A DNA stretch of 64,000 nucleotides from Trachelipus rathkii (Eukaryota; Arthropoda; Malacostraca; Isopoda; Trachelipodidae), in assembly GCA_015478945.1 (NCBI GenBank), contig JABUQX010007442.1, positions 39,528 to 103,527 of the forward strand, written 5' to 3'. The translations under genes were made by a program, and so were the position numbers. Below, in pieces: positions 41,930 to 56,860 of this stretch (its first letter is position 1; each line of letters starts with the position of its first letter). The notes beneath the pieces are model-generated. The model did no database searches. It was not told where the DNA came from and saw only the letters and a program-made list of their open reading frames with translations.

Positions 41930-42578
41930 CCTACATAGCTTTTTTCTTTTGTCAGCTAATCTCTATAGGCTTTTTACATATGAGACTTCATCTTATTCCT
42001 TCTTTTAACCAATGTCTTTAAACAGCTAGGTCAACTTTATCTTCTGCTCTGACTTCGTATGTGTTTCACGAGCTCCTTCTAATGACCTTTACTATCTGAA
42101 ACCGAATCAGTCTCATATGTACTTCCTTGTTAATTCCTCCCATCAATTTCGAACATATATTCCATCCATCCATCACATCAACCCCATCGCTCGGCTCTAA
42201 TGGCCGATCTTTACACTGTGTTAGCACCTTAGACTCCATATGATTGGCATCTTTTTCCCATAACTATCCTCTATAATAACTATATATCCCTATTTGGATT
42301 CTCCATTACCCATCCATTTAAGGATTTTCCGCAAACACCTTTACATCCAAATCCCCTTTTAGTGTCCCTATTCTAAGATGTTTATCTTCTAATCTCGTTC
42401 TTTCCATGATTTTTATTAATTTTTTCATATCCGCTGTTGTTCTCTTCTTCATTTTCTTTCCTAAAACACTCACTTGGAAAGATACTTCAGGTCTTGTTTG
42501 CTGGCCTAACCAGTTTAATTGTCCCACCCCAGATCTATACTCTGTTTTTTCTCTTTCATCTAACACCCTATCCCCCTT
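41930..42578 (-). pseudogene. copia pol fragment (RT end and RNase H), left-arm copy
   Basis: The minus strand carries the same pol piece as the right arm: 'RSGVGQLNWLGQQTRPEVSF' and the following residues down to about 42320, after which many small deletions break the frame. It faces the gag segment of the same arm, so gag and pol are convergent and cannot be one intact element. Confidence 0.75.
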
Positions 42579-42601
42579 GTATGAAGGGGGATAGGGTGTT
42601 A
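42561..42601. repeat. Palindrome centre
   Basis: 18-bp perfect arms around GTATG. Both arms are copia pol sequence, so the switch point lies inside an ordinary retroelement, not at a dedicated hairpin structure. Confidence 0.95.
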
Positions 42602-43270
42602 GATGAAAGTGAAAAAACAGAGTATAGATCTGGGGTGGGACAATTAAACTGGTTAGGCCAGCAAACAAGACCTGAAGTATCTTTCCAAGTGAGTGTTTTA
42701 GGAAAGAAAATGAAGAAGAGAACAACAGCGGATATGAAAAAATTAATAAAAATCATGGAAAGAACGAGATTAGAAGATAAACATCTTAGAATAGGGACAC
42801 TAAAAGGGGATTTGGATGTAAAGGTGTTTGCGGATGCATCCTTTAATGGATTGGGTACAGGAGAATCGCAAATAGGATATAATAGTATCTATAGAGGTAG
42901 CTTATGAAAAGATCTTGCCAATCATATGAAGTCTAAGGTGCAACATGAGTCTGTAAGATAGCCATTAGAGGCCGACGGCGATCTGGGGTTTGTGAAGATG
43001 GATTGAAATGGGAATACTATTGTTAGAAAATCCTATGGGTGGAATTACAGGGGCAGAGTAATATGGAGACTGAATTGTTTTTCAAGATATAATTCATTAG
43101 AAGGAGCTGTGAAATCACATACGAATGTCCAGAGCAGAAGATTAAAGAGTTGGACCTAAGCTGTTATAAGAGGATTGTTAAACAAGAAGTAATAATTGAT
43201 GACTGTGCTGGATAAATGCGAAAAAGGCAGATTTAAGCTTGACAAAAGAAAATGAAATAAAAGAGACTGT
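42584..43270 (+). pseudogene. copia pol fragment: RT C-terminus and RNase H (right arm)
   Basis: From the centre outward it encodes 'RSGVGQLNWLGQQTRPEVSF', a Ty1/copia hallmark, then the RNase H start 'VKVFADASFNGLGTGESQIG' near 42820-42875. After frame breaks come 'VKSHTNVQSRRLKSW' near 43108-43152 and a 'ADL-LTKENE' piece near 43230-43255. This order is RT end plus RNase H of GalEa-like copia elements. The sequence begins abruptly at the palindrome centre; integrase and most of RT are absent. Confidence 0.8.
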
Positions 43271-43279
43271 AATGATAAT

Positions 43280-46200
43280 CTGGAAAAGAATGATAGATAT
43301 GAAGTAAAACATTAGAAGATTTAAGAAAGGAGGAAAGAGAGCGGTGTGAGAGTCATGACAGAGTGGTCGTGCATGCCAATTGCGAACAATGGCAAAAGCA
43401 TACGTTCACTTGCAGCAGTTGTAATGTTTTTCTTATCTTTGCGACTACCTAAAATATCTAATCTATATTGCATAAATATAAGTTATATAAGAGTAGAAGA
43501 TTATTCAGCTCATTTATGAGACACATCAGTAATATTAAAACAGGGAGATTCATGGTAAATTCTAGATTCAATCAAAGGGAGTTCAATTAAAGGGTTCCTA
43601 AATAAATAATTGAACAAATAACATATTATATTCTACGTCTTATCATACAACATTAATATTATTTCACAGATCTCCATCACATGTATTTCAAAAAGAACAT
43701 TATTAATTCATCATTCATTCATCATAGCATGGCACGTGTCCTTCATATCTTTCTTAACATCTGATCAGTCATATAAGGATATAAATCTTTAATTCCATCT
43801 TTAGTTAAAGAGAGAGCTGTGTAAGTAAAAAATAATAAAAATATTAAAGTATGACGAAGGTCTGAATATTAAATATTATCTGTGGAATGGGATGTTAAAT
43901 ATTATTTTCTAAAGAATTCAAAGTACATACAGACATTGTTAAAATCTCTCACAGCCTTCCTCCACAACTAGTTCTAGACGGCCCAACGCACTGCTCACTT
44001 ATTAAGCTTTTCGTTTTAACTCCCTTTTTTTTTCTTCTCGTTACTCAGCATATACAAGGTTTCTCTCTCTTGTATGATAGTATGCTCGCATATCTCGAGG
44101 GGGGCATCTTCACAATTCTAGCGAAAGAGAAAACACAAATTTATTCAATTCTCATCTACTTCTCTCCCACCTTTCACCTTGTACAATAAATTATATGCGC
44201 TTTCACCACTTTACACACCAAAATGTACACAAACACTAACACAACACTTCTCACTACTCTTTCTTTACAATACATCCCCACCCTCTACACTACTTACCTC
44301 ACGACTACCACTATTACTACTTACGACACTATACTATCACTACTACTAATACTACTTACTACATACACACACTAAAACTAACACTACTTCACCTGGATCG
44401 ACAAATTAAATCACCGTATAATATACCAACCTATTCAATAAAATCCTACCACTTTCTAATTCACTTCCCCGTTCCATTTCTCCACTCTCACTTAGACTTT
44501 TCCCTCCTAGTTGTGTCCATCCAAGCACAATATCTCTCACCTTTTCTACGTCTCATCTTCTTTGTACTTTAGGCACTTCATACTAACGCTCAACTTTCTT
44601 ACTTTCTTTGCCACTTTGTACTTTCTTCACTTTTGTCTCACTCAAACCTTTATTTCTAACACTTAGTGCTACGCTCATGGTCAGCACTGCTGAATCACAA
44701 CACTTCAACTTCACATCTACAACACTCACCACACTCATCTCCTCTCTACTTTTTCTTCTTCATTACTCTCATTACTCACAAAGCTGTCAACACTTACTTC
44801 TTCACAGTCTTCTTTTCATCATCTACCTTCTCACTCATCCACACCCTTCCCGGGACCACTATTTTCTACACCACTCTCTCCAATACTCGATTCATCGTCA
44901 GTTCACGTTTACAACACTTAAAAGGAATTTCCCAAACATCAGTCATGTGTTTCTCGTCCATCACCATTTTATAACACGCACTTCTTACCTATGCTCCCAT
45001 AGTCATCCACTCTACTTGTCTCCCAGAGCACTAACACTTTCTATACATACTATTCCTCTCTTACCACACTCTGTACCTAACTCTGTCTTCGAACACTATC
45101 ACTATTCTACTTCTCTCTACGTGCAACCTTCTGCCCAACACACTATCTATAGCTTCTTTCTCCTTTTCACAGATCGCTCAGTCATATGATCCTCCATCAC
45201 ACACACAACTCTTCTCCACAAATGTTTATCAGATCTACACAAGTCACATCTCTTTCTTCTCCACACGGTTCCTCACTATGTCTCCTTACTATTTCAACAA
45301 TAGAAAGTCATGTCATCACAACATTGTTACCTCACTACTGCACCACCGTTCTACATTTTCGACTCAATCTACATCTACCTCTACCAACACAACCACTAGC
45401 ACTAATCCTTACTTCCACGCCTAACACCTCTTACCTCTTGAGGCACATTTATACGCATAATGAAATTATCCTGCAATATGCTCATTCACTTAATACCCCA
45501 TTCTCTGCTTCAGTTCAAAAGCTGACCATCTAATTCCCAGCTCTTCACTTGCTGGGCCACGGCACACGTGACTTGATACCAACTCTTCCTCACCACCTCT
45601 CTCTAACCATTCACTCTGTCGCTTCTTCACTTTTTCTACCAAGACCTTTGCACAATACCATACACGCATCGTACGCGAATAAGTACGAACCCCACTCATC
45701 ATTTGACACAAATCCACTAACACCGATTTGCTGTTGAATTCTTATCTTACAGCTTGCTCCTCAAGTAGCCACGTGAACAACATTTTCATTCTGTCACCCA
45801 AATCCACCGTTTACAACATCTTGTTATACCTCTCTCTTCAATCGATCATTACCTTTTCGCATATTTCTCTCATAGAGTTCATCTCATCCTTTCTTTAATA
45901 TAGAAACTCAATAATCTTATCATATCGGTATCCCTTTGCTTCTGCTGTCTATCGCTTATACATCCCTCACCTTCGTTAATATCTTCATCCAAGCCTTGCC
46001 TGTCTTTACCTATGACGATCCCCCAAGTCCATCCAGCCACACACAGTCATAAGGCTTTGCCACACAGACATAATCAAAGATCTCACATTCTGGTTGCTTT
46101 CAATTTTGTCACCACAATTCCTTGACGCAATACTTGGACCCTTACTCTTCCACACTGAAGTCTCTATACTTTCATCCGCATTTAAATCCCTGTTAAACTC

Positions 46201-47200
46201 CGAGATGCGCTTTGACGCACACGCCTTCTTGTATTCGGTGTGCACTTCCACTTTCTTCGCCCGCACGAGTACCACTTAGTCTATCGTTCCCTATTCCTTC
46301 CTTCTTATCCCACTACACTGACCCCTCACAGATACATCAACAACAGAACATTAGTGACCACAGCTATCCTTCTCTTTTGCACGAAGCTTCACACATACGA
46401 ACACTATCAAGACGAACTGTAAACTACGCTCGTGCTACCACTGACAAAAATAACTAGTGTTAGAAGACAATACAAAAGATGAACTGTTGCTGAAGGTGAC
46501 TCTGTGTGTTCCTTGTTGTTCAACTTTCTCTCTAGACAATGTGAAATAAAACTTTCTTTTCTATTAAGTATTCACGTGATACTCTATGTTTTCTGTAATA
46601 GTAGGTTATTTGTTAGTACCGATATACCACAAAGAGTGGTATACAATTTGATGTAACATGAATATTTTTACCAACGAATCAAAATAAAAAAAGGCAGAGC
46701 ACGTCGCGTACAGAGATAGAGATGGTCCTTACCAAAAAGGTTTGTCAGCCTATAGCCGGTAAACAGGGGTGACTTCGATATTCCTAACAGGGAATGTCAC
46801 GACAACTAGTACACGACTGTACAGACGCATGGTCACTACTACAGTAGTCTTTTACTGTGAGATCAAAAGTTTCTATCTCTAAGCTTTACAATCATTAAGA
46901 TATAGTTGAGTTACTTGCTAAAAAATATACAAAGGATAACATATAATACTCAGAGGAGAACACTGTGGGTTTGGTGCTACTGCCGACTTGAGTGACAATG
47001 GTACTTAAGGAAACTCCCAGCACTCCATCGTCTACTTTCTTGTACCATTGTCTCTACCCACATACCTCAGGATAAAGAAAGCGAGAAGACGATTCACCAC
47101 ACTTCTAGGAGAAGAGCATCAGAGTCATCACAATCGTTCTTATATAATAATGAATAATAATATAATAATAATATATAATAATAATTAATAATACATTATA
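43280..47200 (-). mobile_element. Right-arm mirror of the copia gag segment
   Basis: Read on the minus strand it repeats the left-arm gag region with many indels. One readable stretch is 46006-46275, with 'SIASRNCGDKIESNQNVRSL', a copia gag helical region that is poorer in the left arm. The zinc knuckles at about 45200-45450 are broken. The plus-strand open frames here (44608-45189, 44666-44974, 45186-45533) are antisense shadows. Confidence 0.7.
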
Positions 47201-47202
47201 AT

Positions 47203-50200
47203 AATTAGGGATCTGGCCGATACCAGAAAGAGACTGATACCGACTTAACCTATTTTTAAATGCCGTATACTGCATACTTTAAATTGAGTATAATAAATAC
47301 ACATGTAATAAAGATCAACTGCAATTATATATCTTGGTGTGCAATTCGATAGGATTGCCATTCCCCTTTTCAATCCTAATCCGTCCTGGATTTAGACTGA
47401 TTTCCATTAATACAAACTTCTGCTACATTTTGAACTGGTGAGATATTTATGTTTTTAAATTAGAATATTAGCTTTAAAAAAATAACCAACTTGCAAAGTA
47501 GTTAATTATTAATTTTATGTTTTATTCAAACAAATATTACAGTTTCCATTGACTAGTATAACAAAATTTAGGCTTCTAGCTTTTATAACTAGATTACAAT
47601 TTACAAGAGGATTTGTTTAACAAGCTAACAATTTAAGAAGGAAAATTTTGAAGAACCTTCACATTATATCTGAATAAGATAAAATAAAAAACGTCATAGC
47701 TTATTCGGTAAACATGAAATTAATAAATATCTTTTACATATTAACAAAGATGATTATCAATCTGTCAGTGATGTTCAGAATTCAAAAATTCATTCAAATT
47801 GTGATTGCAAAACATTAAGCTTTCATAGTATTTGGCGAGGCTGTATCCTTTTGGTGTTTTACATCCCACCTACACTTAAAACACGCTCCGACTCTTTTTT
47901 TTTGGGGCTGATAAATATTTGCTTGCAAGTACTGATATATAATGTAACAGCTTGGCCCATTTTTTGATTTGCCAACATGAATAGGATTCTCTTCTGTGTT
48001 TCAGGATCTACAATGTTTTCTTTTTCGTTAGAGCGCTCATCTCCTTTCTTTGCTTACAGATTGTAAATTTGACAATTAGTCTTTTCCCTTGTGACTCTCT
48101 CTTACAGTTTTTTCGAAGAATGTCTTGGTTTGATCCGTAGATGAAGTTAGATGAAGATAAAGTCAAGCATTTCGGCCATGACCTTATCAAAGCTATACCA
48201 TATCTCAAATACCTCTCATCTTTCAGTTCATTTATGTTTGACTGAGAATAGTCCACTGTATGTCAATCCAGTTGCTGTTGCCAGGCGGTTGTTTCTTTTG
48301 AGACTAAGCCGGCGTTCCACTTCTGTTTTTTTCACACATGCAACTCTTTTTGTGTTACTGCTATTTAAATGGTATTCTTGATAGTGTATGCATGTCGGAC
48401 GTTTCATTCTTTGTGGTTTCACAAGCTAAGAGAGTTCTCTGATTAGACCTTTTGATATATCAATCTAGATTTATTACGGCTTGCACAACAATTATTAATA
48501 TTTTTTTCTTTTTTTGATCTGTATAGAATAATATGTGGATTGTTACTATTTATGAGTACCAAAAAGCTGCTGATCACTCATCGATTCTTTTGTCGACACA
48601 TTCATTATTTATTACATATTGTCACATTGTTGTAGCAGTGTCTTGATATATATTTCGTTCATTTCCTCTTTTCGCATATTCTGTTTTTGTGTCCTGGAAA
48701 GCACAGCAATAGAATGCAAGGATGCTTCTTTCCGATTGCCCATGAAACGTCTTATTCCAGGACAGTGTCGGAGATTCGTGGTGAAAACTTTTTCAACCGC
48801 ATGTCATCACTTATTTGCTGCCGCACAGTTGGGGGGGACAGAAGTCCAGAGTGTCGAGTCCATAAGTTTTTAAAGACATATTTTTCAACCTATATCACTT
48901 GAAACAGTTTTTCCTACCATTGTGAGCTCCTAATATATTCATCGGTTTTCAGCTTGTTGACATATCTGCTGACGGTTACCTCAGCTTGATCACTATATAT
49001 TTCCAGAATTCCGTTTTTTGTTTCTTTTCTGATACTCTGTACGAGTTTTTTTCCTCTTTCTTCTTCTCGGATGCTTTAATTCGGGGGGCCCAATAAAATA
49101 CCCTTCTTTTATCTTTCCTCACTTAGTTTCAGGTTGTAATTGGTTGCCTGAGATGAATGTATTTGCTCCCAACCTTCTTTGGGTCATGAGCTTTCATATT
49201 CTCATGACGAGCTTTAATGTAGCAAAGGATGAAGAGACAAACTGCGGATTCAAATCTACTGGTTCATGTTATATGTTTTTCGGTCCCGTTTTCGTTTGAT
49301 GGTCACTTTTTTGAGAATGTAGTGATTTGTTATCTGTCGAGCGATCCCTGATTCGCGAAGGAAAGCAGTCAGAATTTTGAATGTTATCCATGTTGCATGC
49401 TGTTCAATTAGGCAATAACTTTCACGGTCCAACAAATTGTGTAATTTAATGTTGTGTAATTTTTTTAGAACTCGAGTGAATGATAGAGGACATTTTTTCT
49501 TTTTATTTATGATAGAATCATACTACTTTACCTATATTAATAAAGTAGTAACATGAACTCACGGGATACTGAATATTGAACTTATAGTGAGAATTAACCA
49601 CTTGACTTAGAGATACATCTATATATATTATGATGAATCATATAATACAGTGACTTGCCCTACTTATACTGATTTTATAATGTCATCATGTCCCTATATC
49701 ATATTGCCTGTCACTAATTAGCTCCTAATTCACTCACTAAGCAGTATTAACCAATGCCATCTTTCTTATCACTAAATATATACTAAGTTGTAGCAAAATC
49801 ATATACTCGGGTCTCCTTCTAAATGAAATAATGTTATATTACCTTTCTAAAAATAGTATTTTCTGCTCCTAGTCCTAGGATAGCCATTACAATTTCTGTA
49901 TGAGTCTTATTATTGTGATGAGCTTTTAATATCGTATACAAGATGTAAGCTCTCCTGTAGTGAATTTACATGAATGTAAACATGTGCAGATGTTGCATGC
50001 TTCAAAATGAGGATCTTGATTACTACTATATTTTATTTTTTATAATTTGATTTATAGATTATGGTAGGGGTCTTTTTTTCATTAAATAGTAAATCATTGG
50101 AGTGTTATATGAGGAACTGGATGCATTGCTGTGTTGTAGTTTAGATCCGGATACAGTGTTTGAAAGAGAAGCCTCTCTACACATATGTCAATAAACTAGA

Positions 50201-53200
50201 CCTATATATATTGTTTGTTACATAGTATATTACTATCCGTCTATACTCTATCGTGCTGCCTCTAGAGGTCAACTATCTTCTACCTTAACTTCGTCGTATA
50301 CGGTGCACTTAACATAATCTGTTAACTATTGCATTCTGTCGCGTTCCGACCCATTCATAGCTCATCCCAGCCACCACTTCTCATATAACGCTTATGGGTG
50401 TCATTATCATATCTAGTATTCTTCTCATATATTATATTTAGATACATAAGCACTGTTGTAGGAGCCAGACTTATCCCTAGTCCAATCATATTACAATCAT
50501 CACTAATATATATCAAGTTATATACCCTTTGTTAAACTAAATAGGGTGTACAAGCCTTATACCCATTTATTTGACCGTCTTATTAAATTGTTTAGTTTTT
50601 TAAAAGACCGTGATATGATGCTTTCATGTGAAAACAAAAAAAATTATTGTGCAGGTAATAATGTCGTTATATTATGATTATGTTACATAAATTAAATAAT
50701 ATACTTTTCCAATCGTATAATCATTATACTCAACTATAATAAAAATATCTGCTCTCTGATACTCTATTCATGATGTCCTCTCTCCTGCTGTGCTATATTA
50801 CCACGAATACTAGCCGCCGGACATATGTCGCAAAAGATTCTCTAATTGTGTGTAGGAAAAATTAGTGTACTTCTAAGGTTTACTATTTGCGATAACTACT
50901 GATACAGTAGTAAGGTCTATGGTCCATTGGCTATATAGTATAGTTATAAACGTACACGTTAACTATATTAACCAAATGTATGATTACATTATTTAACACT
51001 ATGACTATATTAGTGGTTTTATTGATTTAAGCTTGTGGGATCAGCAAATTCTTAGAGTTATATCTAGTGAAGGAATTTATGCTTACACTACTTAATTTCT
51101 CTCGCTCCACTCTCTGTCTTCGAATAATACTATATGTATCTCCTTCATTCTTGTCTGTCTCTTCTTTTTAGTGCTATTCTTTTGTGTTCTCCAGTTATGC
51201 CTCCGTGTACGGTTGAGCCTTCTCTATCAAGTACATTCGTGCAATAAGGATATAAGATGCAGTAGTGTTTATTTTGTAAGAGAGTGTAGTGAACAATACT
51301 CACTCTCAAAAGATCAAAGACTCCCAGCACTTACCCCTCCCTCCTTGTACACACTTCTTAATTAGGAACGTCAGAGATTCAAGAAAAATAATTCCAACCC
51401 ATTATAACTTCATGAAGATATCCGCAGACCAGGATCCGCGGCTCGGTCTGATGGTAAGATTAGTTCTTGTAATAAGGTGTTCATCCTTGGCCTAGTTGGC
51501 CCAACCATGTCCACCACAAAAATCCCCTACCTCACTTATTATTTATATAATTCTACGCTCTGCCAAAATCAATTTTATGCATATTCTGTTTGCAAACTCA
51601 CAACATTGTAAAATGTCATTCTATCCCAGCCAAATACCCGGGATCCAGGTTCCACAACATCCTCCCAGGACTTAATGTACTATATTCAGCTTCGAACTTA
51701 GTTATACCGAATTGTGCATTGCTTAATCGCATGACTATAACCATTTAAACCTCAATAATTTAAAAGGCCTACTCATTATTACTAGCTGGATCTCCTATTC
51801 TTATAGTCTCTAGCATCCCATCGATTAATAATTGTTCAAGCAACCTCGCAACTCGCAGTCTATAATAAGAATTTTTGCATAGGCACTCTCACATTCATCG
51901 ACAACACTAACTGTTAGTATAAATTGCAAGACTCAATAGACAGCATATTCACTACTCACATTTATAAAATCATATCTCTACACTGGTAACAACGATATCC
52001 TACTTAATGTACGCAAGGCTCGCTTTGCAACAGACTGGTCCTATCGTTGAGATTCGCATTCGAGTTTAAAACTCTCATTACTTTTATCCTAGCGTATTCT
52101 CCTTATTTAAAAACTCTACTCCTATCCAACTTCGGCATACATCCGCTCATCGCTTCCCTTAACTACAACCCTAACAATCTATATTCATCTACCTAAGAAT
52201 AATTTACATCAACATATGAATAAGATATATATATTATATATTACTTATAAAAATTTAAAGTTTTTAATTACACTTTAATTACACATCATTGATTACTTTG
52301 ATTTCATTTCATTGATCAATTTAGTTGGGCGGTTCTGGGACCAAAATGGCTATCTAAACTCTTATGCTTTTTATTATCATTATGCATATTAACTTTTATT
52401 TATTATATACACTTTAGCTTCAAATTCATTTGACCATCCTTCAAACTCTTTAAGATCTACGCTATACATCTGAGTTATCCTCATAATTATCTATTTCGTT
52501 TTATTATTTTATTATATATTATTATATTGATTATTATTATTGAGTTATTGATCTCAACTCTCATTTGTTCTTTTTGTCCTTCTTATACATCAGTTATTAC
52601 TTTTCTCTATTACTAATCTCATTTTTTCATCTAATTAATTTGTAGAAATTTTATTTATATTATTTCATGCACGCCTATTATCCCTCAGAGCGTGGTCTCT
52701 CTCAACTACTGCTCTTATATAAACTCACTATTCTCTGAATTTATCTATAAGTACAGCATTTCTTACACAATTCTATAATTCGTATACTCAACGCTATCTT
52801 CACTATTATTATACATATCACTAAGTAAGTATATTTATTTTATATCTCTCGACCCCTTCCAGCATTAGATCTGTAATACTCGTCTAATTATATAAATCTA
52901 AATTTATTATCGTTCGATCTTATCTTCTCGAAGTTCCTATTAATTTTAACGGTGGTAGCGGGAAATATGGGGGCCAGTAAATATATTTATTATCTTTCTC
53001 TTATTTTTTTCTTCTATCGCACTTTTTTGATTACTCAGTGCTCTACTATTTGATCCCACATCCTATATATCTCATTCCTCTATCTGCCATATGTTTCATA
53101 ACAATTAACTCTAGATATCGAACACACTCAGTATTAATGCAACTCTGACAAACAGAGCAGTATTTTATACATATACTCTGCACGCCTATCAGAATCTATT

Positions 53201-55480
53201 CACTCTATATCTTTCAACATTTATTATCTATTATTATTATATTTTTACTCTCTCAGTTTCCCTTTTTCCCTTAACTCATTATTATTTAATTCTTATTATA
53301 ATTATTCTGTTATCTCATTCCACTCTAATCCCACTTTTTTTACTTTTATTTACACAGCTTCCAAATCAATCAATCACCATCTCGCTCCGCTCTTGATCAT
53401 TTCATGGTATTCATTCTTTACCTGCAAATTATTACCATCTTCACTTCTCGACTTCCAACTACGTACACTCCTTACTTTAACCTCATTCCCCCAAAATTAC
53501 CTATTACTTCTTTTAACACACACATTTCACTACACCACTCATTATGTTTAATATTGTGCAGATTTTTTAAGTGTTCTTTCATCATCCCTCACATCATTTC
53601 AATTCAGTTACAAGCACCAATCCTATTCATGATTTCTAAGCAGATTCCCTTCTTCTCTTCTATAACTTTTCGCGCTTCTTTCCAGAGAGCTTCCCTATTC
53701 CCTTGTATGTCATTATTCATCCTTCAATGTTATATTACTCTTTTTCTTCCTACTGTATGCACCTTTTGCTACCCTTCTCCTCGTCTGTATATACCTGAAA
53801 TACCTCTTCTTTTGAAAACTTCATCATTTGCTTTTTAGTACATCTCCACCACTTCATCACCTTCTGCTTGTCCGATTTAGTGCTTTTGCTCATCACCACT
53901 TTGTTGGGTTGAATCTTTATCTAACATTGCGTGTTGTCATTTGCCCCGAGTTTAAGTATGTCAATCGTTTCATCATTCAACCTGATTTTACAGCAATGCC
54001 GCTGTCTTAGCGATATTTATCTTGATGTCTTGTATCACCTTAAGTCTTCTTCACTCGTTATGTGTACCGACTTTTCTTGTCTGTTATTCTCCTTCTTATA
54101 GAAAGTCCTACTTGCAATTCCTAAGTAAAACTGTCAACACAGAGTACACAAGGTAGAACATATTTATATTCTCAATTAACATATGAATCCAATATTCCAT
54201 AACCAACCCTAAGATCATTTTTACAGATATATCAAGACAGTTACTATTTACATTACTACCGTTATTATTCATGCTATCAAATCTATATTGCAATAATTGG
54301 AATATCTACATTACACATAGATACTAATTTACAAGATTGATAATACTATCATAACATCATATATTTCTTATAAGGAGAATATATATTATGTGTAGTTAGA
54401 CTGTATGTGGTTATAAGTATAAATAATTTACATAAAATTACTGCTCTCTTATACGATAGAGAAACACCTGTGTTTTATAAACCCTTCCCAAGGCAATTAT
54501 ATAAAATTTAGTCGCCACCTCCTATATAAAATAATCACCTGAGATTGTTATCTATTCCATTTTTAGTTATCACCTTATTTACACGAAAATGTGGCAGTGT
54601 CGTAAGTCCTAACTATAATACGATTATCTGTGTCCTATCATGACATCTCGCAGCCAAGGATACAATCTTAAGTAATCCTCTCATTGTTATTAATCGTACT
54701 CTCTTCACGTTTCCCTCAGATGGACCATACAAACCACACTTACCTTCTTTTCAATCTTAAATTTACCCTTCAGAATTCTAATACTCACACACACAAATTT
54801 TACAATAGCTTTATGTACCACAGTTCACTCATCAAAATTGCAACCCATTCTTCCTCTCTCTTTCATTTCCACAGCTCACACAACATCATTTCACAAACCA
54901 CCACGCACTTATTTTCACCGTTTCGCTTCCATCTTATGTTTCAGTCACAGCCGAGCAAATCAAATTTGCCCTCTCTAAATATAACCTCTCTCTACTCTTG
55001 TTCTCAACATTTATTCTCTGTGAGCATTCCATGTTACCCTACGATGTCTACAAAATTTCACAAATATTTATTGTCCTACATATACTCTTTTCTCCATACT
55101 TATCCAACACTAGGTACACTCTCACAATATGCAAACTGATTATTGAATAAACTTTCAAAGCATTGAACGGACCTCGACCAGTTCTGTTACCTAAACATAG
55201 AAATGGAAAATGGTGTTTAGTTGCTCCAGTTTCGCCATTTCCAATCCACAATTCTCTGATACTTGGTAGACAAAAAATTCAGCAAGATCTGTTCTTTATC
55301 AAGCCTAAGAACTTACAAAACACCTATTTTCAGTAAGAATTTTTCATGTTGTATAGTGCATATTGAATCTAAAGTTTCAAACTCTTCTCACAAAACTAAG
55401 AAGTATCGCCAAATATCGGCATAGTTAACCCATACCAATACTGTACGATTACCAGAAATGGCCGATACTGCCGATACGCT
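47203..55480. mobile_element. Right-arm mirror of the composite hAT element
   Basis: In reverse orientation it carries the hAT end (TTAGGGATCTGGCCGATACC at about 47204), the transposase C-terminus (about 47850-48480) and the arthropod repeat ORF (about 48600-50450). The non-LTR remnant follows (about 51370-55150), then the other hAT end with TATCGG motifs (55440-55490). All coding is destroyed by indels. Divergence from the left arm is far higher than near the centre. Confidence 0.75.
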
Positions 55481-55489
55481 TCGGTACTA

Positions 55490-56860
55490 TTACCTAATAA
55501 TAATATATAATATAAAATAATAATTATAATATATAATAATCTTACAAAATAATATAATGATTGCATATATAACAAGTAAGATTGTCAAAGTATTATGATG
55601 ATAATTAACTAATTATCTAACTTTAGGCTGAAATGTTAAATAGAGTTTAATAATGTAAAGTATTACCTTGTTTGTGTGAAGTCTATTTACGAAACATCAG
55701 GCCTTAAATTATGACCTTAATTAACATACCATCGATTTATAGTTCAGGATGGACTATTTCATGAGGCAAATTCACTTTTTAACCGGCATTCTTGATTTTG
55801 GTGTTACGACTTTTTATTTTTGTCCATTTATTTTAACCTTTTTTATTAGCTTTTAAAATAAACTTAATTATTTAATAAATAATGTATAAATGGAAGGTCA
55901 TGGGCACTCTAATACAAATCCCTAAAAAGAGAATTATTATATAATTTAATTAATTGATTATTTACATAAAAAGTGTAATTAATTGATTATCAAACAATCT
56001 TTATTGTTGAACTTTTCCACTGTGATCTTATATATTTCTCCATTTTATATGCCTTTAAATTTATAAATCCTTCGCTATTTTATATAATAATAATTAATGT
56101 AATACAGTAAAAAACATAATAATGAATAATAATAATAATAATAATAATATAATAATAATATAATTAATAAGTAATAATATACATAATACATTGCTGTAAT
56201 CAAAACAAACAACGTTTTCTTTGTTTGATGAAATGGGTTTAACTTAGAATAATTGAATTTAACCTAACTTAGTTGTTCACATTGACATCACATGATTCTA
56301 AAGTACAATGGGTTTTATCATTTTTATTTAAATCATTTTAATTTAATCTTTATTAATATTGATGAAGATAATTGCTATTTTTCTTTATTTTAAGAAAAAT
56401 GTTACAGATAATCATCCATTCATTCATTTGCATTCATCTTTAAGAATATGATTTGATTTTTAGTCCAATCCGATCCAGGTCGAAGCTTTCTTGTATTTGA
56501 ATTGTTGACGATCTTTTTTTTTTTTTTTTTCTTTTTTTCTTTTTTTTTTTTTTTTTTTTTATTCTTAATGAAGAATGCCTCTTTCATGGTATCTGCAAGT
56601 TGGGCTTTATGTAAACGAAACCAATTTACCTATTGTGGGTTTATAACCCTTTTTCTTTTATTTCAGATCTTTCCCAACAATGAAACCAACTTTGCTTTAG
56701 CAGATAACATTAAATATGAGGATATGACAAACGCATTTCAATTTAAAGAAAATTGGAGGAAAGAACCCATGCCTCCAATGAGTACATAGACAATATGTGC
56801 TTAGTGTGAAAGTTATTATGATGTGCAATAAGCAAAAAAAATAATAATTACACTCTGGAG
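55490..56860. other. Outer right arm, with AT microsatellites and poly-T
   Basis: This mirrors 29760-31140. It contains (AAT)n near 56126-56180 and the poly-T at 56513-56560. See the separate entry for the possible exon at 56666. Confidence 0.6.
56666..56789 (+). CDS. Possible terminal exon or repeat ORF, unidentified
   Basis: A good acceptor (CTTTTATTTCAG) precedes an open frame with 'IFPNNETNFALADNIKYEDM' and 'FKENWRKEPMPPMST' then a stop. I do not recognise the protein and it does not match the missing part of VPS39. The mirrored left-arm sequence (minus strand near 29830-29966) keeps 'IFPTNEG' but has stops. It may be an exon or part of a repeat. Confidence 0.25.

Noticed and set aside
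42406..42594. Apparent small ORF repeated on both strands around 42.4-42.75 kb
   Set aside because: It is the antisense reading of the copia pol fragment, seen twice because of the palindrome.
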